Source of the DNA: Salminus brasiliensis
Lineage: Eukaryota; Chordata; Actinopteri; Characiformes; Bryconidae
Length of the DNA: 64,000 nt
Assembly (NCBI RefSeq): GCF_030463535.1
Contig: NC_132878.1
Coordinates: 23,930,925-23,994,924 of the forward strand
Direction of reading: 5' to 3'
The notes below the pieces were generated by a model that worked only from the letters and a program-made list of their open reading frames with translations, searched no databases and had not been told where the DNA came from. This document shows, one piece after another, positions 1-48,720 of the stretch. Numbering within the stretch: position 1 is the stretch's first letter; the number at the start of each line of letters is the position of its first letter. A program made the position numbers and the translations under genes.

Positions 1-1235
1 CCTGTGTGACACTACATCTATATGTCAGGTTATATTGTAATATACCCCACCATTGAGTGTGTGTGAGAGATTTGTGCCTTTGCTCTCTTTTGTTGCATTT
101 ACCTTAATTTTCCATTGCTTTCCCTGTCTGACACCTTTTGTATCAGGGCATCTGGGCATTCTGTATCTGGGCCTCCCATCTTTTCTTCCACTTGTGGGTC
201 AGGGACAGCAGTTTAGCATGGTGTGCTGCTTTTGCATCTAATATGAATAAAGTCCCTTCAGTTGTAACCAGTTTTATTTCTAATTGCAATGATGTAAAAT
301 CAGGGTTGTCACTGTTTATATTACTAATTGAGGAATCAACTTTTATTTTAATAAGGTAGAAAAATTGTAAATATACATTATCATGCAAATTTCCAGGTAA
401 TTTTTGCCAGTTCACTGTGGAGGCAATTTGTAATTAGGCGTCTATGCTGTTTAATCCAGTTCAGCTCCAGAGACAATGCTGTTTATGCCCACACTTCAGT
501 ATAATGCGGAATATGTAACCAGTGGTAGGTCCAAAACTGTTCTCTATAATTATTAGAAGTGTTAATGCTCCCCATATGCAATCATTTCCTTCTTTAGCAA
601 GAGATTGCTAGTCAGATGGACTTATTTAGTGTTGTAAATTTTTGCTGGCTTAATCAAACACATCAGTGGCAGAGCTAAAGAAGAAACAGGAATGCAAATG
701 ATTCAGTATTTGTGCTGCGTTGTTGAGCAGTTGCAAAAGGCGACTGTGGTCTGTTCTACGGAACTGAATGACACTTTGCAACAACACTAGAGGCCTTGCT
801 CGACTGCCCAAGATCAAGAGAGAAAAGTACAATGCTGAACAAAAGCCGAACTCATTGTGTCAGAGCAATGTGAGGAAAAAGTGCTTCTCGTGAGACACAG
901 GACATTTTAAGCAGCTGTGAGGAGACAGGAGAGTCAGTTCACCTAAACCTGTCTTTGGAAAGCTTTTTATAAATCTGTCTGTTTTGAAACTAAAGTGAAT
1001 TCTTGCTTTTGTTTTTGCTGTGAAGATGATTGCAATTCTAAAAATATATATAGAGAGAGAGAGCGACCCAGTACTGCATATAGAAGTACTGAGGTTCAGG
1101 GCCAACAACCATATTAAAGCATTGAAGTGTCATTGAAGTGTATCAGAATAATAATGTTGAATTCTCCCAGTTTTTGTTTTTCAAACACTTGCATGTCAAA
1201 TTGACTGTATACAAGCCATACAAATAGATCTGCAT

Positions 1236-1575
1236 GACTATTGATTGCATTCAGCAAGAAGAGCATTAGTGAGATTGAAATGTTGGATGATCACCACCCA
1301 CCTCATCCCCAACTTTTTGCAGAAGCACTGGATGCAGCATCATCATTCCAGAGAACACTGCTCCACAGCTCAGTGTTGGGGGGGCTTTATACCCCTATAG
1401 TTCATGTCTGGCATTTGTTATGGTGCCAGTAGGTTCATGTTTATCTCCTTCTTTAAAAAGTCCTCTTCTATTGGCAGTACTTTTTTACAGGGACTATACA
1501 AGCTATGAGTGCTTAAAGTAGCTGAATGTATTCATTAGAAGGGGTGCCCACAAACCTTTGTACAAAGTGTCTGTA
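1236..1575. repeat. Dispersed nonautonomous DNA-transposon fragment, copy 1
   Basis: Shares blocks such as GATTGCATTCAGCAA and CATCATTCCAGAGAA with the segment at 37180-37470. Its end (AGAAGGGGTGCCCACAAACC) resembles the common fish repeat whose termini read GGACAAAAGTATTGGGACAC. A third, shorter piece lies at 13960-14145. The copies are diverged and have no coding potential. Class assignment is from memory of fish genomes. Confidence 0.6.
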
Positions 1576-1868
1576 AGATACTTTGCATATCATTGTTGTT
1601 GCTAAATTCTGTATTTCTCTATATACTTATTAAATCCATTTTTTACCATTTGAAAATGGCACCTGTCGTTTACATTGGGTAAACAATTCCTGCTGAATGG
1701 ACAGTGGAATGGACAATGGAAATCGGGGGGTGGGGTGAGGTAGGGTTGGTCATAGTACACTGTTGGAGTAATGTATACTGTTTTTAAAAATGGTTTCCTC
1801 ATTTCGGAGTAATGACATTGTGCTATGGCAGCAATGATGCAATGTGATTACATTCCCGATCATGCTTG

Positions 1869-1887
1869 CAAGGCCCCCTGGTGGCCA
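1869..1887 (-). promoter_or_regulatory. Strong CTCF-like binding motif
   Basis: Read on the minus strand the site is TGGCCACCAGGGGGCCTTG. Its first 15 bases match the vertebrate CTCF consensus (TGGCCACCAGGGGGC) exactly, and only the 3' flank departs from it. It lies inside a dab2ip intron. Occupancy cannot be judged from sequence. Confidence 0.55.
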
Positions 1888-2167
1888 GGGCTGTAGTCAG
1901 CAGCTCTTAAAGTCTACTAGTTAATATGGCCTTGAATTGAACAAGCTTCTACAGTCTAAGACACTACCTATAATAGCATGGTAGAGCGACTGCGTAGTTA
2001 TTCACCTGAGGATCCAACATCTAACCCAATCCTGGGTGATGAAGTATTTGTAGTAGAGAATCCCCATCACCCCCCCAGTTCCAGAAAAATACAATCCTGG
2101 CTAAATCTCTGTCAAGAAAACCAGCCTATTTAAATTAGCTGTAGCCCACAGGATTGTGCTACCTACA

Positions 2168-2207
2168 GTTGTTTAGTTTTTTTTTTTTGTTTTTTTTTTT
2201 TTTTTTA
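2168..2207. repeat. Poly-T tract in dab2ip intron
   Basis: About 35 T residues interrupted by one G, followed by AAA. It could be a decayed retroposon tail on the minus strand, but no body is recognisable. Confidence 0.8.
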
Positions 2208-3161
2208 AATGGTTAAATGTTCATACTGAGAAACCATGTTTAATGCTCAATAAAGGGGTTTAATGTAAGACTGACACTGAGCAGCTAATATTCATGAGGC
2301 TGACTTGCAGTGCCACTGGCTTATCAAACAGCATCTTTTATATTGGTGTTGAATTTCTTATATGATGAAGATGATGCTCTTGTATTGTCCCCTGAACTTA
2401 TCTATGCTCTGTTTTTGCCTCTCCCACTCCCTTTATTTTCTGCTCTATTCCAGATTTGGTTTAGTGTTTGTTTGTGTTTTATTGGAGTAAGTGGCTAGAA
2501 CTGCTTTCATATATGCATTGCCCGCAACAGACAAACAGATTTCTGGAAAACTGCTTTCCAACAATGTTTGTTTAAAAAAAGTTCTGATCCAGTTCCAATG
2601 ACGAAATACAGATCCAGTATTGTTCTTTCAATTGATGTGTTTATCTGCCAGTTACTTACAATTGTGCAGTAAAACTAATTTATTGTAGCCTCTGCATAAA
2701 GGGACAAACATGATTTCTCACTTACGTTTTTTTGTGCACACCACGACACAGAAAGCTTACTGGATTCCGCCATGTTTTTCTAGCAAAACAGATGGAGATT
2801 AGAGTAGAGTAATGGGGCGTTGAGGAGTAAATCAGAGTGATTGATGATCAGTGTAAACAGAGATAAAGGTTTGTTGTTTTTCAGATAGGTTTTCTTGTTC
2901 CGATGTCATTGCTAAAAGACAGAAAGTAAGAAATGAGCGGGGAAATTCACTAATGCTAATTATGCCTGGATCAGAACCAAGAACAGTGTTTCTGATTAGA
3001 TCAGACTATCCCTAGATTTGTGAGCATGGCTAAAGAATGATGTTTTATTAATGAAACTGAACTGAATCAAGTTGATCAGCATTTCCTTTTTTTGTACCTT
3101 TACCAAGTTCTTTACATTTCAACTGACTAACAAAGATCCATTTTCTCCATCTCTTCCTCAG

Positions 3162-6602
<3,441 letters not shown>

Positions 6603-7388
6603 AGCCAGCCTGCAGAGATTTATGGCTTAATCCAGACAGAAAGCGCAGGGCGGAGTGCAGGGAAGACACAGCCAAGACGGTGCTGATGTAGGAAAGAGAC
6701 TTGGAAAGGCAAGGGAAATGTCAGCGTGCAGACAGTGTTGGTTTGGAAGTTGGCTCCTGAACCGTGCTTGTGAAGAGCTGGTAAATAATATGATGAGCAC
6801 TGTGGAGCAAAGATAAGCAGTAAACCTCGAGGGGTGTCCACTACTTCAGTTTAGGGTGAACCACTAGATGTAAATCTCTGTTCTAGAGTACCTATACGTC
6901 AACAAGTGAACTTCCAAACAGTGACCTACCTGGTACGTACTGCTGACGTATAGACACTACCTTCTCTGTCCCTCCGCAGTAGCTCTAGCCTCAAATCTCC
7001 AGTGTCCAGTGGTTATGTTGAAAAAGCTGTATTTTATTATTCATAATAACTCATGCGTTCGGTCCCCTTTGGTGTTAACCTAGATGCCAAGCTAGCAAAT
7101 GAGTAATGCTGCCTCCTCCTAGAACATCGAGCGCTCGCCTTGCATCCACATCTACTGCACTTTCTCTACATGCTCCAGCTTCCCCTACATAGTGCACTTT
7201 GAAAGTTCTTCAAAAAGAGAAGCCTTAAGAATGGAATGCAGCTTCACCCACCCCCCCCCCCCCTCCATCTCTTCCTGAAGAAATTAACGGTTTTTCTAAA
7301 CCATGTTTCAAGTGTTTACAAGGCATGGCTGCAAAGAGTGACGTATAAAACCTAGTCTTTGCAAATAGATGGATTTGGTTTTATAAGC

Positions 7389-7390
7389 AG

Positions 7391-7421
<31 letters not shown>
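7389..7421. repeat. Short (TA)n tract in dab2ip 3' UTR
   Basis: About 16 uninterrupted TA units. Confidence 0.9.
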
Positions 7422-7424
<3 letters not shown>

Positions 7425-9725
7425 TCGAATGCAGCACTTTGGGCACCACTGGTTTGATTTCTAAATGTAAATACAATCTTTTGCAGAGAACTCACTTCTG
7501 CACTTTTTAATCCACAAATACTGATTATTTGCTGAATTGAACACACTTAAAACATGTGGCATAGACAAAGCTAATGACGCATTTTATTTGTTTTATTTGT
7601 TTAGCAAATAATTATAAACTGTGCATTACAATGTGCTTTATATTATCCACTGAAGTCGATCAGTTCTTCCTGAGACCAAGTAAACCAGGTGTGCACCTGG
7701 TTTCAGTCTTGGGTCATTATGCATTATTTATTGCCATAATTTACACTTAAAGGGGCCTCTGTAGACTCATAAATTTATTAGTTTGATGCGATTGGCCGTG
7801 GATAGAGAAGTTAATTTGTTCTGTGCCTAGTTGAGCTACTTCCTCGTTGTAATCCGCACAAGCTGCAGTTTCAATTCTAACTGTATCCCCCCCAATCACT
7901 CCTGTATAAGCTCTTATATATACTTTCATATAACCTTATCAGCAAACCTTTGGCTTAATCGCTTTATAAGCTTTTACTGCTTTCTTCGAAGGCCAGGTCG
8001 GTTGTCCACTAATCTGGTGATTTGTGTGACACTCTCGCAGCCCTACCAGGTGTAGTCCAGGTTTCTGCTCACAGAGCTTGTATATTTTTGTATTTCTGTT
8101 CTGCTGTACAAAAAGAGTCGCCTGCTTTCCTCAAGCCTAGCAAAGCAGTAAGATGTGAGGCTTCAGATTTGATTTTACAGTTTATTTTGCCAGTAAGGAA
8201 CATGAGAGAAATGTGGCACTTGTTATTTAATTTTTTTTTTTTGTTAAGTATATATAAATATATGGCGATGCATAAGCATTGGGTGTTGGGACATAGTTGA
8301 AGATTTTTGACCTAATCTTCTTTAAAAGGTCAATCAGTGATTAATTCTGCTGTAGCAAGACAAGGTGTGTCCTGTAAATAATCTATAAAAGAAAATGAAA
8401 TATATACATAGATTTTTTATATATATATATATAAATATACATACGCACACACACACATTGATTTAGAACTTAAGATCTTACTGCTGTTTCCGCTTTTTTT
8501 TTTTTTTTTTTTTTAGTAGTCGGCTGTGGACGGCGTTCTCTCGTTGTTGATTCACGAAATTCGTTTTGGTCTGTAAAGCAAAAAGATTTGGGGGCTGTAG
8601 ATCACTCAGAGGTGTTAACGCTGGTTTACTGAATATATAAAGCACAAACTCGAGCTTCATTATGCCCTGTTAAATGCCTATGCACTGTTTTTCTTTTTCC
8701 TGGAACTGCATACAGTTTCTCTTATGCAGAAGTAATATCCCCAGATTTTGACAAATTCCTCTTCAGAACTTCAGATTCAGTTCCTCCGCTGTCTGTCACT
8801 GACCTGATAAGACATTTCCAGCATACATAATGCTTCATTTCTTGGTTTTGAACTGAAACGATCGGCCAACAATCTGAAACCAACAATCAAGCATTTGAAC
8901 ATGTAGCAGTAGATCAGAATGCGTTTCTCTCATTTCAGTGACCCAGACAGGCAGACGTGTAAGTGAAGAGGTTCAGTTACGTACACTTTTTTGTTTCGGC
9001 TGTACTCAGTCGATCTGCCCATGTATAAGTAGCTAATCAAGGTGCTCCTTCGTGGGTCAGTGCTACAGTCCTAGCACTTTACTAGAGTCTGTTATTGATT
9101 CTTTTTAATGTGGTGCTTAATTCTCACACTTCTATCTAGCGGATTTGTAGCCAACGACACCATGTGTGAACATGGGCTGCAGCGATGTTTTCTTTTACCG
9201 GTGTTTAAGATTCAGAGTGGTAGCATAAAGGGACCACGCATTTCAAGAGTTTCCGTTGCTAGCATCCAACTGTGGTCACCAAGGCTGGCCAAATGATGAA
9301 CCGCCACATTTCTGAGAAGCGCCATGAACTGTACAGAGCAGCTTACAGACAGGACTATTTGCTGATGTCTCCAGGTTCTTTATCGACAGACTTGTGTCTT
9401 TTTCTGCCATTTTTTTCTTTGTTAGATCTAGAACATCAGATAACTCACAGTGGAACATGTTCTTTACTCATCAGTTCTCAGCAGTCTGTGTGGTATATTA
9501 GCTTTGTCAAAAGAGACCTGAATCTATAAATGAATTCAAAACTACGTTGTATGTTTTATAATCCTTGTAGAAAGGAGTTTTGTAAGTATGTTTAAAGTAA
9601 AGTATTGGCTGGACTCTGGCTTCTTTTGAGGACAATGACGAGAACAATAATGTACAGAGAGATATGTCCATGTTAAGAACTATAAAATTGTGGCTGTGCA
9701 ATTTATGTACATTTGCAACTAGGAT

Positions 9726-9731
9726 AATAAA
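9726..9731 (+). terminator. dab2ip: Poly(A) signal AATAAA for dab2ip
   Basis: AATAAA is followed within about 30 bp by a T/G-rich stretch (TGCTTGTCTGTCTTC, then TTTGGGGGGGGGTT), a good downstream element. It is the last plus-strand signal before the convergent ttll11 gene. Confidence 0.6.
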
Positions 9732-9750
9732 AATTTTATTTAGCTATTTT

Positions 9751-10518
9751 ATACATCTGCTTGTCTGTCTTCATTTCTTTGGGGGGGGGTTCAGACATAT
9801 TTCCCTTTTCCAGAACTAGAAGTTTTCCTCCTGTTCTTTTAGATGTTCTGATGCTTGTCATTATAAAAGAAACTTTGAGGCCCACAGTTAAAAAGTTAGT
9901 GTGAACCTACTGCATTTTCCCAAAACCTATTTATGACAGTTTTATATTACAAATCAGGGCTTTTTTTGCATGTGTAAACATTTATATTAAAACTTAAAAA
10001 TATATTTTTCTACGAGAGCCAAATGCTTAGATGGAAATAATCTGTATAAAGATGTTATTAAAGGAAATGTTTGGTCAGTTATGCTAATATTGCTAACTGT
10101 GAATGGAAACAAATAACCACCAATTAGCAACATTCTAGCTTCCATTCTTTGGCCTGGGCAGCCCTGAATATTGCTTTTAATACCACTGGTTTGCTCTGTA
10201 TAGTCGCAGTATAATAACATTTTGGATTTTCTATTGGTCCACTCATCAGGGAATTGACACAAAGAACAACTGCCAGATTCAACATGGAGATACAAGGTTT
10301 TTGAGGAGCAATGTAAAAACACTTCAATGATGTAAAATTTGGTGAGGTAGCTTTTGGCTGGTATTGTACAGCTGCCCAAATGTGACATACTCTGTGTAAT
10401 GTGCTCTTTAATCTACCTATACATTTTCAAGTAAATGGAAGTAGCTGAGGCAGCTTCCTGACTAGAGTGATCAGCAACAGAAAACATCACATACAACATG
10501 TAACTCTGAAACCCAAGG
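9751..10518. other. Intergenic spacer between convergent genes
   Basis: AT-rich sequence between the inferred 3' ends of dab2ip (+) and ttll11 (-). Open frames here show no recognisable similarity. I see no RNA gene or clear repeat. Confidence 0.5.
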
Positions 10519-10524
10519 TTTATT
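10519..10524 (-). terminator. ttll11: Poly(A) signal AATAAA for ttll11
   Basis: The plus strand reads TTTATT, which is AATAAA on the minus strand. The minus-strand sequence just beyond it is GT-rich (TGTTGTATGTGATGTTTTC), as expected for a downstream element. It lies about 0.9 kb past the ttll11 stop. Confidence 0.5.
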
Positions 10525-11146
10525 TTGCATGACCATCCAAAGCAAACATCAGCCAATCTATTTAGATGCCTTAAGTGGTAGTGCAATAAAAAGTCCTCAT
10601 CAGACTATAATAATATCATATATGATTATTCCTGTGAGATCTTCACAAAGACCTGCCTTTTTCAATTTACTAACCAACTCCGTTCTACTGTGGTAAGTCA
10701 CTCTTTTGTGAAAAAGTCAACTTTGAATAAAATAAAATAATCTATGAATATAAATACAATAGTTTAAGTAAACGTTTAGTGCACTCAACGCCATGTCCTG
10801 GTGTCAACACCATGTGGTGATATAAGGCCGCCCTTTTGAATAGCTTGTTAGTAGTAGACGGCTGTTCTGGACGATTAGCTGCTTGTCTGAAGTCAGAAGT
10901 CAATGGTGTGGTCCAATCCCTTTAAGAATGGAGAGTCTGCGTTTCCCTGATTCTGTGGTAAAAGTAAAGTGTCTCTCCTACGATTCACACAAATGTCACA
11001 CAACCCTTGTTTGTATGCATACTCTCAGTCATAAGGCAGTCCCTATGTATTGGCATCATAGCGCACAACTGACATGGGTTTACTCCACTGAAGCCTCCTT
11101 GTTGATGTGCGTGTGATTACTGGTGGGGAGAAAAAGCTGTAACTGA

Positions 11147-11211
<65 letters not shown>

Positions 11212-11429
11212 ACACATATACATACATACTTGACCCAAGCTCAGTTCTCTGCGCAAGAGACAACTACAGTCCCCAGACAAAGATTTTGTCCTGTACTTTC
11301 TTGTTGGTGTCTTCATTCCTTCATCTAAAGCTGAGTATACATTCTCTTTCCCTTGCTCTAAGGCTCAAACCAGACACTTCAGTTTATCCATGAAAGTAGT
11401 CAACATTCCACGTTTCCCTTTGCAGAAGG
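10525..11429 (-). other. ttll11: Probable 3' UTR of ttll11
   Basis: Lies between the TTLL11 stop codon and the inferred poly(A) signal. It includes a 58-bp GT tract at 11151-11208. No other coding sequence is supported. Confidence 0.5.
11151..11208. repeat. (GT)n microsatellite
   Basis: 29 near-perfect GT units in the presumed ttll11 3' UTR. On the transcribed strand this is a CA repeat. Confidence 0.97.
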
Positions 11430-44142
<32,713 letters not shown>

Positions 44143-45020
44143 AATGCCACGGAGGTGATGGTGGTACCGAGCGGTTCATTAGCTAATCTCCTTACTCGCG
44201 GGCTGGCTCTTCAATACACGGACTAAGGTTACACCAGTGCATTTAATGCGATGTTGATGTAACTATGCTAGCTAGCTAACTGGGCAGGCGAGTAAGACAA
44301 GCTAACATGTTCGCTGGCCAGCACGACACCAGCAAACTGGCATTTTCTTTGAGCTCAATAAATGTGCAACATTAAAAGGCCGAGACTCATTTTGCCCACG
44401 AGTTGAGTTTTAGAAGACAACATGATTTTAGAAAACCTCCAATTCAAGTGGACCAGCTGACAAACGCTCCCATTACAGACCACCTAAACGACAGCTGTGT
44501 TAACCTGCTAGCTACAGTCGGTATGTACCAGCACTAGCTGGCTGGCTAGCTACATATTTCCTAGCTAATGCTATAAGAAAATGGCCATTGTCCTCCACAA
44601 ACCATTTTAAACTGACGGCACAAATCACAGCACTTCACGGCTAGCTACATGTGAAAGTGCTCGGAGTCTGCTGAAATCAACGCCCCGTCGTTAGCCGTTA
44701 GCTCGCTTCCCAGTCAGAGGACCGTTAACCGTCCTCGCTTCGGTCCTCTTTCTCTCCTGGAGGAAAGCTGAGTAGCAGGCTACTTACTGCTGTACACCCG
44801 CCGCTTTAATGTGCAGAGTCAGTCGAGCAGAGCATACTGTGGTGTACGGGGGTTTACCTCCTGACAGTTGGCCGCAGCCTGCACTGGACAGCCCGCCCGC
44901 TGCCTCAGTCTGACAGCAGCAGGCGGGGCAGCTGCAGCCCCACTGTTTTGGTAGCGTTGACAACGCAACGGACGGAATCCGTGGAGGTACATTATAGACA
45001 TAAACGCGTTTCACCCGTTT
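44143..45020 (-). promoter_or_regulatory. ttll11: Probable ttll11 promoter and 5' UTR, CpG-rich
   Basis: Together with exon 1 this is the most CpG-rich block between the two ends of the window and lies directly upstream of the ttll11 start codon. No TATA box or transcription start can be fixed by eye. Nothing on the plus strand looks like a divergent gene. Confidence 0.5.
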
Positions 45021-46189
45021 ACCTCCCTGCTCTTACAGCGCCCGTATTACTTTTTTTTTTTTTTTTTTTTAATAAAATAGTTGGATGACTTTGTAAACCC
45101 CTTCAAAGAGTTTCGCTCACTGCCTCGTACATATATGAAAAATGAAAAAAAAAAAAAAATCCCATTTAGCTGTACAGCTCCGTGTCCATTATCCCACTAC
45201 CGTTCAGAGCAACTCACACCAAACAGCACATGCAGACTTCCACAGCCGTCTCAGTAAATGAGACAGTAAAGCCTGACTGCAGTGTGTTAAATGTTAAATA
45301 AATATTATTAACAGTAAATACAAATAACTGAAAATGAAGACTGTGAAATGTTTATAAAACATTATATAAAAATAAAATTTGTAATAAATAATTTTTTTGG
45401 TTTGCATTTAAATATATTCCTCAGCTACTTTCACCCCCTGGGGCGTAACAGCTGAAAGCAGCCTCACCAAATGTTTTTGTCCTGCTTGTAGGAACAGCTG
45501 AAAGAGACAAACTGGTCTGGAGGATCTGAAGGACCTTACTGGTTCATAAAACAATAAATTATGATGGGGTAAACTGGTGATCTACATAATGATCAATATG
45601 AAAAAGTAGATTAGATAGACTCACTGTACTCTACATGAATGCAAAAGCATTGTCTGTGTTTGACAAGTTCAGATGGTAATGAATGATCAGTCTTGTTAAA
45701 TTTAGGCTTGTATATTTTGAGCTTATTATCATGTGTATTCTGACAAGTTAGTTAGCTAGTTAAAGTCTTGTAACTTAGTTAAAAGGTTGAATAATCCAAC
45801 TGATGGTCCTAATATGCATTATAGATTTAATTCGATTAAAAGACATTTTCAATAGGCTGTGTCTCTGCATTACTGGCAAGGCCTGTATTGTTTTTATGGT
45901 CAAGGTTCAGCATAAAAAAATATTAGATTTCTGACCTAGCTTTGAACTTTGAGACTCAGCCGCTGAAACATCACAGTGTAGTTTTACTGTTTCAGTCAAA
46001 CCATGAGGGCAGAGCTTTTATGGCTTAATTGGCAGCATCACAACTACACATTGCCTTGTTGAGAGCAGATTTGGTGCAGACATACACAGACATATTCTGA
46101 AAAGCATGACAGCATTACTCTACATCCACCACCTGGCACTACAATTCAAACAGCCAGTCTAAAGTGTCCTGCACTGTCTATGCAGTGTA

Positions 46190-46460
46190 CTGCAAAAAGC
46201 TTCTAGTTCTGTGAGATTCTTGGGCCGTCTTGCACGCACTGCTCTTTAGAGATCTACCCACAGACTTGTGATGATGTGCTTAAGTTTAATGGAATTCCTT
46301 CATTCCTCTTCTACTGAAATATGCCTCATGCCACTGGCTACAGGACAAGCCCAAAGCCCAAAGAACCAAGCAAATCGAGGAAATGAATTGTCTTCTTATA
46401 GGGGTCTCCTGCTTTGTGGGCATCAAATATCTTAATTATCAGGGTGCTAGTCGGCTGCTT
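46190..46460 (-). mobile_element. Tc1/mariner-like fossil fragment
   Basis: Recognised from minus-strand transposase remnants, e.g. TTCTTGGGCCGTCTTGCACG and AGATCTACCCACAGACTTGT. These are also seen, more diverged, in the 22503-23560 fossil. Short, with no open frame. Confidence 0.6.
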
Positions 46461-46677
46461 GTAGGATCCCATACCTACTGATTGTTGGAACAAGATATAA
46501 GGAGAATATTTGTAAAGCTTTGATATTTATCAGGCCAGTCACTGATTGTGAACAAACCATAGCTTAGCATGTTAAAAATGGTTTCATCTTTAACTTGATG
46601 CATTTTGTAGATCACTAAAACAGCTTTCTAATTGATGTAAATAAATAAATAAATAAATATACATATAAACAAATTCC

Positions 46678-46943
46678 AAGATAAAAAAAAATGAGTTGCC
46701 TTGCGTTTTAAAGTGGTAGTAACTTCAGGCTCAAGCAGATGGCGTTGTACAAGGATGGTGGGGTTATAAATACCTGCAGGGTGAGGGACATTCACTGCAC
46801 TGCACTGCACCACCTCTTCTCAATCTATGAATCCCATCACACCCCACAGGTATTTATAGCCCGACCATCGTTGTGCAAAGCTATCTGCAGGAGCCTGAAG
46901 TTAATACCACCTTAAAGATGCAAGGTGTCTCATTTTTTGTCTA
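46678..46943. repeat. Foldback (hairpin) element, about 105-bp arms
   Basis: Left arm 46678-46783 and right arm 46842-46943 are imperfect inverse copies, about 80% by eye. Matching pairs include TTAACTTCAGGCTC / GAGCCTGAAGTTAA and TATAAATACCTG / CAGGTATTTATA. The loop of about 58 bp holds a CACTG run. Transcription would give a long hairpin. Confidence 0.75.
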
Positions 46944-47799
46944 GGAGGCATATGGATAGATATGTATTCTCAAGGAATATTGGAGTTGATGTATAACACA
47001 GGAAAATATTCATTCCCAAACTCTTTATATTCTTATTAGGACTGGTTTCTGTATATCAAGATGTTTAGATGTTCATTATGGACTAAGCTGAAGAAAAATG
47101 TCCTCTTCATAGTTCACCTCCCTTTTAGGGGGCTACATGTAAAGAAGGAGAATAAGCTCAGGCTGAAGGATCTACTTCACTACTTTTTCCTAGGAACAAA
47201 AGAATAACTGTGATGCCCAAAAAGTTATATTCATCATGATGTTCTGGATGAATGCTGACCTCCTCTAGATTTCCAGAACAATGCAAGCTTGTGGGATGCA
47301 ACAGAATCAGCCTCTGCGTATGTTCTACTAACACACCTCCTCAAGGAGAATCTGCTTAAGTCTGCCCTCTTCTGGAAAACCACTCAACCAGCCTCAGCCA
47401 ATCAGATCCCTCCAGGTAACAGAAGTTTGGGGTTTCGGTGAAGCTCAGAAAGGGAACACTTCAGGAAGAAAATCACATACATCAAGTCCTTCAGAAGTCT
47501 TGTCATCATGTGCCACATTCCAGTCTTCTGTTGTTTTGCGGATTGAGAGTTATGGACAAAGCAGAGAATGAACAGATCCCTAAGACACTGACTCAAATGT
47601 TGTGGCTCTGACGTCAGAGATGTGTCATTGTACTCAGGCGTTTGCAAATCTTTTAAATCTTTAAACAGGTTTGGGTTGCATTTGGGGAAGGTGTTCAGCT
47701 TTGTGCACCTGATTGTTCAGGAGTTTCTGGCTGCTTTACACAAGTCATAACAGACAACTGAGGTTGTGAAACTTTGGTACATGTCTCAGAGAGTTGTTT

Positions 47800-48720
47800 G
47801 GGGAGTGATGAAGAGAAAGGGAGTTTTGTGTATGTGTGATGGTTTTCAATGTGGTTGAAGTCAGGTGACTGTGACGTCCACTCTAGAATCTTTCAGGACT
47901 TCATCTGAAACCAAGCCTTGGTGGACTTGACATGCTTGGGATGATTGTCCTGTTGGAAGATCCCATGACACCTAAGCTTCAGCTTCCTCACAGAAGGCAT
48001 GATGCTTTCTCCTAGAATTTCCTACTTGATTAAATCCATCTCGCCCCGCACACCCTGCAGGTTTCCAGTGTCAAAGGAAAGCAAATAAGCCCCAGAGTAT
48101 CACCAAGCCACCACCAAGCTTCACTGTAAGCAGGGTGTACATTTTCAGTGTATGGTTCATTCTTTCTCCTCCTGATTCAAACATACCTGAAAAGTTCCAA
48201 TTTAGTTTCATTGCTCCACAGAAGTTTTGGGATACTTTTCTGAACAATAAACAATAAAACACAACTGTCCATTCATGCCTTCTGAGGAAGCTGAAGCTTG
48301 GGCGCCATTGGGCCTTCCAACAGTACAACTCTCCCAAGCATACCTCAAAAGTCCACCAAAGGCTTGATTTCAGAAGACATCAGAAGAAGGATTTGAAGAA
48401 GGCGGTTGCAGCACACAATACCATGAATATTAGTGAACTGGCCATGAGGAATGGGCTAAGATTCCTCACTGCCAGAAGATGGTGTTTGGCTATGCATCAT
48501 ATTTGCACAGATCATAACAGCAAAAGTATTAAAGACTTATGAAGGTGTTGAATAATGTTAAATCTTAAGTAGTCATGAAAAGAGTCATTTTGTGCTGAAT
48601 TTGGGGCTATAAAGATAGCTCTTGTTTGATTGGTTTATTGCAAACAGCTGAAGGTTTGTACATTTTCTAATAAACCTAGTTTGCAATGGAGGTTGAATAA
48701 TTTAGATTGCAGCTATATAT
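47800..48720. mobile_element. Two Tc1-like fossils joined head to head
   Basis: 47850-48280 carries minus-strand transposase remnants (on that strand, a WGG-type Gly box and a DNHPKH-like catalytic stretch). 48290-48720 carries plus-strand remnants of the later part (NSPKH-like, then EEWAKIP-like) and a 3' end reading GGTTGAATAATTTAGATTGC. The two overlap in transposase content, so they are separate copies in inverted orientation. Both are dead. Confidence 0.65.

Larger units (their letters stand above)
1..3161 (+). other. dab2ip: Intron sequence of dab2ip (5' exons lie outside the window)
   Basis: No coding segment with splice sites and family similarity was found before the acceptor at 3161. 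The stretch is AT-rich and holds a nonautonomous DNA-transposon fragment (1236-1575), a CTCF-like motif (1869-1887) and a poly-T run. Because the first exon seen encodes the C-terminal coiled coil of a much longer RasGAP protein, the upstream exons must lie to the left of the window. Confidence 0.6.
6603..9750 (+). other. dab2ip: Probable long 3' UTR of dab2ip
   Basis: Follows the TGA stop, with no supported coding sequence before the AATAAA at 9726. It contains a C-run near 7248-7263, a short TA tract (7389-7421), T-runs near 8230 and 8494, and AT-rich stretches usual for brain-expressed vertebrate 3' UTRs. Its extent is inferred only from the poly(A) signal; earlier sites could be used. Confidence 0.6.

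Noticed and set aside
9987-10388. Minus-strand open frame of 133 codons between dab2ip and ttll11
   Set aside because: No similarity to known proteins recognised, no conserved motif; AT-rich intergenic sequence.
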